From positions 62,001-126,000 of the forward strand of contig JAAXVL010000005.1 in the NCBI GenBank assembly GCA_013335535.1: a DNA stretch of 64,000 nt, in the 5' to 3' direction. Source of the DNA: Azonexaceae bacterium (lineage in GTDB: Bacteria; Pseudomonadota; Gammaproteobacteria; Burkholderiales; Rhodocyclaceae). The notes under the pieces were generated by a model. That model did no database searches and was not told the DNA's origin. It saw only the letters and a list, made by a program, of their open reading frames with translations. Positions 35,889 through 42,918 of this stretch are shown here, in pieces. The position numbers and the translations under genes were made by a program. Positions within the stretch are counted from its first letter, which is position 1. Every line of letters starts with the position of its first letter.

Positions 35889-36420
35889 GGGGTTCCGCCT
35901 TGCTGGCGGGCGTACTTTCTTTTGCTTCGCCAAAAGAAAGTAGCCAAAGAAAAGGCGACCCCTGGGGCGGTGCCGGCTGCGCCGGTTCCCTGTGCTACTC
36001 GGAAGGCCGGGCGGCTGCGGAACTCGGGGCTGCGCCCCTCAAACAGTCCTCGCCGAAAGCCCCCGGCCTTCCTGCGTTGCTCGGCACCTCTCAAGGGGCC
36101 CGAAAAACCATCCGGGGTTAAACGGGGAATTTCATTTTTGGGCTTTTTTTCCGGTTCACCGTGGGAATGCAAATTCAATTCGCGCTGCTTGAGCACAGAC
36201 GCCTTTCGGGTCCCCGTGGAAGGCGCTGAGCAACGCAGGGGCTGGCGGAAAAGGGGCGAGGACTGTCTGAGGGCGAAGCCCGAGTTGCGCAGCCCCCGCC
36301 AGTCCCGAGTAGCGCAAGGGACCGGGCAACGCCCGGCGCCGCCCTCGGGGTCGCCTTTTCTTTGGCTACTTTCTTTTGGCGAAGCAAAAGAAAGTACGCC
36401 CGCCAGCAAGGCGGAACCCC
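35889..36420. repeat. 532-bp inverted-repeat element
   Basis: The outer 74 bp (35889-35962 and 36347-36420) are perfect reverse complements. The next roughly 150 bp on each side are similar but diverged. Each arm also holds its own hairpin (TACTTTCTTTTG / CAAAAGAAAGTA). The centre (36127-36167) is dispersed repeat copy 9. Open frames here on both strands are by-products of the symmetry. It separates the MFS gene from the chalcone-isomerase-like gene. Confidence 0.85.
36127..36167 (+). repeat. dispersed repeat, copy 9 (centre of inverted repeat)
   Basis: GAATTTCATTTTTGGGCT then a mutated core (CCGGTTCACCGTGGGAA). It lies in the non-paired middle of the 532-bp inverted repeat. Confidence 0.7.
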
Positions 36421-36468
36421 AAGCCTGAGAACGGGAAACCGCCAACGGCAAGCAGGAAGCAGCAGCCA

Positions 36469-36969
36469 TCACGAACGCCTCAACAACGCCGCCCGCAAAT
36501 CCGGCGCACTCGTCTTCACATCCAGCCAAATCCCAAAAAACCACCGCGCGAAATCGGCATCGGCCACTTCCCCAAGCAAACGACCATTGAAATGAAACCG
36601 CGCAACCCCGGGCACGTATTCCCCGATGATGAAATCGCCTTCCTTCACATTCGGGAAAATCCGCGTCATCTGCTCGCCCCAACGCTTGAGCGCCGGCTCA
36701 TCCGCCCCCAGCGCGCGCATTTCCTTGACGCTGGCGTCGGCAATCGCCGCCCCGGCAAGGGTGCGTTTGTAGTCGAGGCGCAGCGCCAAAGGTGGCCGTT
36801 GCGGGTCGTCGCCGGCCCATAGCGTGGCTTCGTAGACGAGGAAGCCGAAGCGGCGGAACTGACCGTTACCCCAGCGTTTGAGGCCGGCCGTCGGGTCGGT
36901 GTTGGCGAATGCCGCGAACGGCGCCGCGGCCAGCGCCAGCAAAAGCCGACGACGTCCGCCCGAGGCCAT
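36469..36969 (-). CDS. Chalcone-isomerase-like exported protein
   Basis: 166 residues from ATG 36969. A signal peptide (GGRRRLLLALAAAPFAAFA) precedes a chalcone-isomerase-like domain (RFGFLVYEATLWAGD, FPNVKEGDFIIGEYVPGVARFHFNG, FARWFFGIWLD). Bacterial members of this fold are not true chalcone isomerases. They often bind fatty acids and occur with CFA-like/DUF1365 genes. The longer frame reaching 37185 runs through repeat copy 10 and was rejected. Confidence 0.88.
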   Translation of the reverse strand: MASGGRRRLLLALAAAPFAAFANTDPTAGLKRWGNGQFRRFGFLVYEATLWAGDDPQRPPLALRLDYKRTLAGAAIADASVKEMRALGADEPALKRWGEQMTRIFPNVKEGDFIIGEYVPGVARFHFNGRLLGEVADADFARWFFGIWLDVKTSAPDLRAALLRRS

Positions 36970-37005
36970 TTCGGTTTTGGCCGTTTTTTCCGGTTGACCG
37001 TGGAA
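36968..37005 (+). repeat. dispersed repeat, copy 10
   Basis: ATTTCGGTTTTGGCCGTT followed by the exact 20-base core. It touches the start codon of the chalcone-isomerase-like gene and occupies its upstream leader, so it may affect translation of that gene. Confidence 0.88.
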
Positions 37006-37036
37006 CCCGCTGCTGCGGGCTCCCGGCGCCACCAGA

Positions 37037-38221
37037 TCAACGATGCGTGAGTTCAAACTGGACGACATCGATATTCCCGGCCAGGAAGCCGGCCTCGCAA
37101 TAGCAAAGGTACAGGCGCCAGAGTCGGCGGAAGGGCTCGTCGAAACCGAGCTTCTGGATGTCGGGCCAGTTGGCCTCGAAGGCATGGCGCCATTCGGCCA
37201 GGGTCTTCGCGTAGTCCTGCCCGAAGGCGTATTCGTTGCGGACGATCAGTCCCTGTTTGGCGGCAGCGGCGCGGAAAGCCGAACGCGAGGGGAGCATGCC
37301 GCCCGGGAAAATGTATTGCTGGATGAAATCGGTGCTGCGCCGGTATTCCGGGAAGATGTCGTCGCGGATGGTGATGCTCTGGACGACCGCCCTGCCCTCG
37401 CTCTTGAGCGCCTTGGCCAGCGTCTTGAAGTAGGTCGGCCACCAGCGTTCGCCAACGGCTTCGAACATTTCGATGGAGACGACGTGGTCGAACTGCTCGT
37501 CGAGATCGCGGTAGTCCTGCAGCCGCAGATCAGCGCTCGGTACGCGCTTCTGGGCCCATTCGAGCTGGGCTGGCGAGAGCGTCAGGCCGGTCGTCTTGAG
37601 GCCATCCTGCACCGCCATTTCGGCGAAGCCCCCCCAGCCGCAGCCGATTTCGAGCACATTCTGGCCGGGCACGGCTTTCAGACAATTCAGGATGCGGCGG
37701 TATTTGGCGTGCTGGGCCGTTTCGAGCGCCCCGTCGTCGGCTTCCCGGTAGATCGCCGATGAATAGCTCATGCTCGGGTCGAGCCACAGCTTGTAGAAAT
37801 CGTTGCCGAGGTCGTAGTGCGCCATGATGTTGCGCTTGCTGCCGCTGCGGCTGTTGGCGTTGAGCCAGTGGCGGACACGCGCTGCAAGCAGGCTGCGCCA
37901 CGAACCATAGACGGCCCGCTTGAGCTGTTCGCGATTGGCCGCCAGCAGGCGGAGCAAGCCAGTGACGTCCGGCGAATCCCATTGGCCGTCAAGATAGCTT
38001 TCGGCCAGTCCGATGTCGCCGCGAGCCAGCACCTGGCCGAACATGGCTTCATCGTGAACCTGCATGGTGACGCCATGTTCGCCGTCACCAAAAAGCGCGC
38101 TGGCGCCGCCCGGCAGACGAATTTCGAGCATTCCGCCCTGCAGTTTTTCGAGCAGTTCGAAGACCAGTCGGGTATCGCGAGCCAGCCTTTCGCTGCTGCG
38201 TAGCGTCATCGTATTGTTCAT
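37037..38221 (-). CDS. cfa: Cyclopropane-fatty-acid synthase-like methyltransferase
   Basis: 394 residues. ATG 38221 overlaps the upstream DUF1365 stop by 4 bp. The SAM-binding motif VLEIGCGWGGFAEMAV, the acidic segment SIEMFEAVGERWW and the family end motif YLCYCEAGFLAGNIDVVQFEL are present. Members add a methylene or methyl group to membrane phospholipid acyl chains. Next to an amine oxidase-like protein and DUF1365 this is more likely a methylating branch (for example furan fatty acids) than housekeeping cyclopropanation, but this is inference. Confidence 0.93.
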   Translation of the reverse strand: MNNTMTLRSSERLARDTRLVFELLEKLQGGMLEIRLPGGASALFGDGEHGVTMQVHDEAMFGQVLARGDIGLAESYLDGQWDSPDVTGLLRLLAANREQLKRAVYGSWRSLLAARVRHWLNANSRSGSKRNIMAHYDLGNDFYKLWLDPSMSYSSAIYREADDGALETAQHAKYRRILNCLKAVPGQNVLEIGCGWGGFAEMAVQDGLKTTGLTLSPAQLEWAQKRVPSADLRLQDYRDLDEQFDHVVSIEMFEAVGERWWPTYFKTLAKALKSEGRAVVQSITIRDDIFPEYRRSTDFIQQYIFPGGMLPSRSAFRAAAAKQGLIVRNEYAFGQDYAKTLAEWRHAFEANWPDIQKLGFDEPFRRLWRLYLCYCEAGFLAGNIDVVQFELTHR

Positions 38222-38979
38222 TTGGTGGGTTCTCTGAGGGGGTGGGGAACGTGGGCGCCGCGGAACGGCACCCCTTTGAGCCACAGCTTCATGGCTTGCC
38301 AGTGGATGCGGAACATCACGCCGGCAGTCAGGAAAGGCATTTTCAGGAAGGCAGCAAGGAGGGCCGCGGACGACCAGTCGCGGCCCTTGCCGGAAATGGA
38401 GGTGAGCAACAAGGCACCGTCGGCATCGTCGTAGTCGATGCGGGCCAGCGGTACCGGACGGTCGAGATGGAAACGGAAACGGTAGCCGCCTTCGATCTCG
38501 TTGAACGGCGAAACATGGAATTCCTTTTCCGCACGCAGCTCCTGACCATCGACCAAGGGCGCGCCGTCCGGGTTGTGCAGCAGATAGCTGTGACAACCGC
38601 CGAAGGTATTGTTGACCTCGGCCAGCACGGCGATCAACGCCCCTTCTCGATTACGGCATAACCAGAAGCTAACCGGATTGAAGACGTAGCCGAAGACGCG
38701 CGGAAAGCATTGCAGCGTGATCTCTCCGTCGTCAGGCAGGCCGCGCCGACGCAATTGCGCCTGTATCCACGGCAACAAGGGGCTGCCGTCGCGGGGCCCG
38801 TGGTCTTTCTGGCGGAAGCTGAGCAGGTTTGCACGGTCAACCGAGAAAATTGGGCAATTTGCCGATGTCAGATCGCGTACCGGCAGTTGGATGTAGAAGA
38901 CCGGATAGACGAAGGCATTGACCGCCGGACGCAGGCGCCGGTGCATGACGTGGCCGAGGAAGAGGTGCGGGCCGTTCAT
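38218..38979 (-). CDS. DUF1365 family protein
   Basis: 253 residues from ATG 38979. It contains the family signatures LGHVMHRRLRP, AFVYPVFYIQL, DHGPRDGSPLLPW, CFPRVFGYVFNPVSFW and LKGVPFRGAHVPHP. The role is unproven, but members are co-regulated with CFA-like and amine-oxidase genes. Its IFSVDRANLLSF stretch corresponds to a conserved family motif, yet the DNA there (38829-38866) closely matches the dispersed repeat. A longer frame reaching 39243 overlaps the upstream gene and was not used. Confidence 0.92.
   Translation of the reverse strand: MNGPHLFLGHVMHRRLRPAVNAFVYPVFYIQLPVRDLTSANCPIFSVDRANLLSFRQKDHGPRDGSPLLPWIQAQLRRRGLPDDGEITLQCFPRVFGYVFNPVSFWLCRNREGALIAVLAEVNNTFGGCHSYLLHNPDGAPLVDGQELRAEKEFHVSPFNEIEGGYRFRFHLDRPVPLARIDYDDADGALLLTSISGKGRDWSSAALLAAFLKMPFLTAGVMFRIHWQAMKLWLKGVPFRGAHVPHPLREPTK
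38829..38866 (-). repeat. repeat-like sequence inside DUF1365 gene
   Basis: On the gene strand CAAATTGCCCAATTTTCTCGGTTGACCGTGCAA resembles the dispersed repeat over its whole length. The encoded FSVDR motif is natural for the family, so it may be a coincidence or a gene-derived ancestor. Confidence 0.35.
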
Positions 38980-38986
38980 GGCTGGC

Positions 38987-40309
38987 TCAGACCATTTCCA
39001 GTTCGGGGGTGACAGCCGCCTCGGCAAGCTGCCACGGTGCCAGGACACCGAGGCCATTGACGACGCGCAGCGCCGATTTGAGGCCATCTTCATGGAAACC
39101 GTAGCTGCCCCAGGCGCCAGCCAGCCAGATGCCGTTTTCACCCTGAACGTCGGCCAGGCGCTGCTGGGCGGCGATGGCCGGCGCGTCGAAAATCGGGTGT
39201 GCGTAGTCGAACTCGGCCAGTACAGTGGCCGGATCCGGCTCACGCGCCGGGTTCAGCGTGACGACGACCGGCGTCTCGAACGGCAGGGGTTGCAACTTGT
39301 TGATCAGGTAGGAAACGCCAACCGGCTGCTCGCCGGGCTCGCCGCTACCGGCAAAGTAGTTCCACGCCGACCACAGCTTTTCGTCGCGCGGCAGCAAGGC
39401 GCGATCGGTGTGCAATATCGCCCGGTTGGGCTGGTAACGCACGGCCGACAGCACCTCGCGCTGGCCATCGGTCGCCGTAAAGCCGAGGATGGCCTGGGAT
39501 TGATCGCTATGGCAGGCCATCACGACCTGATCAAAATGTTCGCTGCCGGAAGCATGCGTCACTTTCAGGAAATCACCCTCGCGTGAAACGGCGCTGACCG
39601 GGCAAGCCAACCGGATTTCCCCGCCATTGCTGACGAAGCGGTAAGCGATTTTCCGCACGTAAGCGCGACCACCGCCCTGCACCGTACGCCACATCGGCCG
39701 GTCGAAAACCTGCAACAGGCCATGGTTCTGGCAGAAACGAATGAAGGTGGCCAGCGGCATGTCACGCATCTGCCCGGTCGGGCAGGACCAGATGGCAGCG
39801 GCCATGGGCAGCAGATACCAGTCGGCGAAGGCGCGCGAATAGCCGCCATTGGTCAGAAAATCCTGCAGGCAGCCTTCGTTGTCCGGATGCTTGGCCAGCC
39901 ACGCCGTGCTCTCGCGGTTGAAGCGCAGGATATCGCTGAGCATGGACCAGAATTGCGGGCGGAAAATATTGCGTTTTTGCCCGAAAACCGTCGCCAGATT
40001 GCTGCCAGCCCATTCGAGATCGGGATTTTCCAGACTGACGGCGAAGGACATCTCGGTTTCGACGCTCTCCACCCCGAGCAGCTCGAACATCGCAATCAGG
40101 TTGGGATAGGTTTTGTCATTGAAAACCAGAAAGCCCGTATCGACCGGATGCGTCTTGCCTTCCAGGGTCACGTCCACCGTGTTGGTATGGCCGCCCAGGT
40201 AAGCGCCGGCTTCGAACAGCGTCACGTCGTACTTGCTGCTGAGCAGCCAGGCGCTGGCCAGCCCGGAAATTCCGGCGCCAACCACTGCGATGCGTTTTTT
40301 GGTGTTCAT
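38987..40309 (-). CDS. FAD-dependent amine oxidase-like protein
   Basis: 440 residues. The N-terminal FAD site is IAVVGAGISGLASAWLL, followed by EAGAYLGGHTNTVDV. Near the end GENGIWLAGAWGSYGFHEDGLKSALRV completes the cofactor site. This matches the flavin amine-oxidase/desaturase-like proteins that accompany CFA-like and DUF1365 genes in LitR- and ChrR-controlled clusters. A fatty-acyl desaturase role is plausible. It is followed after 7 bp by DUF1365. Confidence 0.92.
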   Translation of the reverse strand: MNTKKRIAVVGAGISGLASAWLLSSKYDVTLFEAGAYLGGHTNTVDVTLEGKTHPVDTGFLVFNDKTYPNLIAMFELLGVESVETEMSFAVSLENPDLEWAGSNLATVFGQKRNIFRPQFWSMLSDILRFNRESTAWLAKHPDNEGCLQDFLTNGGYSRAFADWYLLPMAAAIWSCPTGQMRDMPLATFIRFCQNHGLLQVFDRPMWRTVQGGGRAYVRKIAYRFVSNGGEIRLACPVSAVSREGDFLKVTHASGSEHFDQVVMACHSDQSQAILGFTATDGQREVLSAVRYQPNRAILHTDRALLPRDEKLWSAWNYFAGSGEPGEQPVGVSYLINKLQPLPFETPVVVTLNPAREPDPATVLAEFDYAHPIFDAPAIAAQQRLADVQGENGIWLAGAWGSYGFHEDGLKSALRVVNGLGVLAPWQLAEAAVTPELEMV

Positions 40310-40317
40310 GCCAGCCC

Positions 40318-40878
40318 CTACTTGCCCAGAAACTCGTTGATTTTTTTGACCAGATCGCGGTCATCCGGCTTGGTGAAGCTCGAATAGGCGACGACCTGCG
40401 TGGCGTCGCGATTGATCAGATATTTGTGGAAGTTCCACTTCGGTCGACTGTCCGTCACATCAGCCAGCTTCAGGTAGAACGGGTGGGCGCCCTTGCCCTT
40501 GACCACGGTTTTACCAACCATCGGGAACTCGACGCCGTAAGTCAGACGGCAAAATTCGGCAATTTCCTTTTCGCTGCCCGGCTCCTGTTCGCCAAAATCG
40601 TTGGACGGAAAACCGAGAACAACCAAGCCCTTGTCCTTCAAGCGCGCATAGAGTTTTTCCAGCCCGTCGTATTGCGAGGTGAAACCGCAATAGCTGGCCG
40701 TATTGACGACAAGAATCACCTTGCCGGCGTACTGGCAAAGCGGCATCGGCTTGCCATCCTGGAGGCTGACGAAATCGTGCCGGAGCAGGGCCGGACATTC
40801 GTCGGCCGCTGCTGCCGGCAGAATAACCGTCGACATAAGTAGCGCGGCGGCGGCCCAGCGTTTGAAAGTTGAAATCAT
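40318..40878 (-). CDS. Exported glutathione peroxidase
   Basis: 186 residues from ATG 40878 with AAGGAG upstream. The signal peptide (MISTFKRWAAAALLMSTVILPAAAA) precedes a peroxidase domain with peroxidatic Cys in NTASYCGFTSQY. The FPSNDFGEQEPGS glutamine motif and KWNFHKYLI Trp/Asn motif complete the usual tetrad. It reduces hydroperoxides, probably lipid peroxides, in the periplasm. It is the first gene of the cluster and divergent from the MerR-B12 regulator, as expected for a light-stress response. Confidence 0.93.
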   Translation of the reverse strand: MISTFKRWAAAALLMSTVILPAAAADECPALLRHDFVSLQDGKPMPLCQYAGKVILVVNTASYCGFTSQYDGLEKLYARLKDKGLVVLGFPSNDFGEQEPGSEKEIAEFCRLTYGVEFPMVGKTVVKGKGAHPFYLKLADVTDSRPKWNFHKYLINRDATQVVAYSSFTKPDDRDLVKKINEFLGK

Positions 40879-40896
40879 GTTCGGCTCCTTATTTGT

Positions 40897-40986
40897 TTTG
40901 TCCTAGACAAACAGGACGTTTGTTCGTAAGATAGCCATCAAAGATTCACTTGTCAACGGTTTGTCTAACATTTGTTTAGGACAAAT
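40897..40986. promoter_or_regulatory. Divergent promoter with CarH/LitR-type operator candidates
   Basis: TTTGTC-CTA-GACAAA (40897-40911) and ATTTGT-TTAGG-ACAAAT (40970-40986) are palindromes, with TTGTC half-sites at 40950 and 40960. TTTGTCC (40897-40903) and GGACAAA (40979-40985) match half-sites upstream of the paralogous regulator gene at 13795. The second palindrome touches the MerR start codon, fitting autoregulation. Confidence 0.6.
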
Positions 40987-41892
40987 ATGAACACCGCTAC
41001 TTTCAATATTGCCGCCGTCGAGCGCGACACCGGGCTCTCCAAGGATGTCCTGCGCATGTGGGAACGCCGCTACGGATTTCCCGTGCCCAGCCGCGACAAC
41101 AATGGGGAACGCTGCTATCCGGCCGAGCAGGTCGATCGCCTGCGCCTGATAAAACGCCTGATGGACCTTGGCCACAGGCCCGGCAAGCTGATCGCCACAC
41201 CTCAGGAAGAACTGGGCTCGCTGACCTCACGCCGGTCAAAACCGGCGGTGAAGGATGCTTCGGCGGACGATGGCGAATTGGGCGAACTGCTCACCCTGAT
41301 CAAACAGCACGATGCCGCCGCCTACCAGCAAGCCATGTTGCAACGTTTGGCCCGGCAGGGATTGCAGCGTTTTGTCCAGGACACTGTCTCGCCGCTGACT
41401 CGACAGGTTGGCGAGAAATGGGAGGATGGCAGCTTCGAGGTATTTGAAGAGCACCTGTTTACCGAGCTGACCAAGCGCCTGTTGCGCCAGGCTATCGCCA
41501 CCCTGCCCGGTGGCCCGCGCGGCCCGCGCGTGCTGCTCACCAGCGTGCCGGAAGAACCGCATGTACTCGGCCTGTTGATGGTCGAAGCCCTGTTCGCGCT
41601 GGAAGGCGCCGAGTGCATTCCGCTCGGCACGCAAATGCCGCTGCTCGAAATCGGCCGCGCCGCCCAGGCCCATCAGGCCGACATCGTCGCCCTCTCCTTC
41701 TCACTGGCCTTCCCGCAACGGCAGATTCCCGGCCTGCTCCAGCAACTGCGGCTGGTCCTGCCAGAAAAGACGGCGCTGTGGGCGGGCGGTGGCGGCGTTA
41801 CCCGCATCGCCAGGACAGACGACGCCGAACTGATCACGACGCTCGACGATGCGCTTGCCGCACTGGCTAACTGGCGCGCCCAACACGCCTGA
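40987..41892 (+). CDS. MerR-family regulator with B12-binding domain (LitR/CarH-like)
   Basis: 301 residues from ATG 40987. The MerR helix-turn-helix (FNIAAVERDTGLSKDVLRMWERRYGFPVPSR) is followed by the cobalamin-binding domain with Wx9EH (W145, E155-H156) and ExHxxG (EPHVLG, His192). This is the motif set of adenosylcobalamin-dependent light-responsive repressors. It is divergent from the glutathione peroxidase/amine oxidase/DUF1365/CFA cluster, the usual LitR regulon genes. It likely represses that cluster and itself in the dark. Confidence 0.94.
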   Translation: MNTATFNIAAVERDTGLSKDVLRMWERRYGFPVPSRDNNGERCYPAEQVDRLRLIKRLMDLGHRPGKLIATPQEELGSLTSRRSKPAVKDASADDGELGELLTLIKQHDAAAYQQAMLQRLARQGLQRFVQDTVSPLTRQVGEKWEDGSFEVFEEHLFTELTKRLLRQAIATLPGGPRGPRVLLTSVPEEPHVLGLLMVEALFALEGAECIPLGTQMPLLEIGRAAQAHQADIVALSFSLAFPQRQIPGLLQQLRLVLPEKTALWAGGGGVTRIARTDDAELITTLDDALAALANWRAQHA

Positions 41893-41910
41893 GAGCAGCC
41901 CCCAAAAGCA

Positions 41911-41940
41911 CTTCGGCGCCGGAATGACCCGGCGCCGAAG
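41911..41940. terminator. Strong hairpin between convergent genes
   Basis: A 12-bp perfect stem CTTCGGCGCCGG / CCGGCGCCGAAG with a 6-base loop, between the MerR-B12 stop and the alpha-E stop. It probably ends both transcripts. T runs are short. Confidence 0.7.
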
Positions 41941-41967
41941 CGAGCGACTATCGACCGATACGGGCCG

Positions 41968-42915
41968 CTACGCCGCTTCTTCCATCGGCATCAGGAAGTC
42001 CTTGCTGATACCGTTGCCAAGCAGATAGATGCGATCCATGAAGTCGCTGAGCCATTCGTGCAGGCCATGTTCGAGGATGTCCTCGATACGCCCGTAACGC
42101 AAATGGGCGTGCAGCATGCCAGCCTGACGCTGGGTTTCGCCGGAATTGCTGTTGGCGACCAGATCGAGATTCTTGACGACGCTGTTCAGGCAGAACTGCA
42201 GCGAACGTGGCATGTCCTCGTTGAAGATCAGCAGTTCGGCAACCCGCTCCGGCGTAATGACGTCGCGGTAAACCTTGCGATAGACCTCGAAGGCCGAGAC
42301 GGAACGGAGCAGCGCCCCCCATTCGTAGAAATCCGTCGCCCCCTCGTCACCCTGCGGACGCAGCACGTGATATTTGACGTCGAGGATGCGTGCCGTGTTG
42401 TCGGCACGTTCGAGCAGGGTGCCGAGGCGGATGAAGTGGTAAGCCTCGTCCTGCAGCAAGGTGCCGAGCGTCGTGCCGCGCGATAGCGATGAGCGCATCT
42501 TCACCCACTCGAAGTAATCGCCGATGCCAGCATTGTAAAGCTGGTCGAAGGTCTTCTCGCGCGCTTCGAGCCAGGTCGAATTGAGCGTTTCCCACATTTC
42601 CGTGGTCAGCGTGCCGCGCACGGCATGGGCGTTTTCACGCGCCATGCGCAGACAGCTGTGAATCGACGAAAAATTGTCCGGGTCGCTGACCATGAATTTC
42701 AGGACATTTTCCCCGTTGACCGTGGAATACTTCTTCGCATAAGCCTCTTCGAGGCTGTTCAGGGCAATGATGGCGGCCCAGCTCTGATTGACCGCATCGA
42801 GCGATTGCGGCACGAGCGACATTTGCCAGGTGACGTCCAGCAGGCGGGCAAGGTTCTCGGCACGCTCGATGTAGCGCGACATCCAGAACAGGTGATCGGC
42901 AGTTCGACTCAGCAT
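41968..42915 (-). CDS. Alpha-E domain protein
   Basis: 315 residues, all helical. The family start MLSRTADHLFWMSRYIERAENLARLLD and the SIHSCLRMARENA and LGTLLERADNTARILD blocks are present. Alpha-E proteins are predicted partners of the permuted ATP-grasp enzyme encoded 3 bp upstream. In the other module of this window (1566-4085) the two are fused. Residues encoded around 42691-42727 (STVNGENVLKFM) coincide with DNA very like the dispersed repeat. Confidence 0.9.
   Translation of the reverse strand: MLSRTADHLFWMSRYIERAENLARLLDVTWQMSLVPQSLDAVNQSWAAIIALNSLEEAYAKKYSTVNGENVLKFMVSDPDNFSSIHSCLRMARENAHAVRGTLTTEMWETLNSTWLEAREKTFDQLYNAGIGDYFEWVKMRSSLSRGTTLGTLLQDEAYHFIRLGTLLERADNTARILDVKYHVLRPQGDEGATDFYEWGALLRSVSAFEVYRKVYRDVITPERVAELLIFNEDMPRSLQFCLNSVVKNLDLVANSNSGETQRQAGMLHAHLRYGRIEDILEHGLHEWLSDFMDRIYLLGNGISKDFLMPMEEAA
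42691..42727 (+). repeat. repeat-like sequence inside alpha-E gene
   Basis: CATGAATTTCAGGACA then TTTTCCCCGTTGACCGTGGAA, which matches the 21-base extended core at 19 positions. It is read antisense as STVNGEN, the same frame as in the flavoprotein gene, but here without evidence of added length. Confidence 0.5.
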
Positions 42916-42918
42916 GAC

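Noticed and set aside
35583-36682. Several open frames on both strands across the inverted-repeat element
   Set aside because: They read through the symmetric arms, give related translations on both strands and lack ribosome sites. They are by-products of the repeat, not genes.
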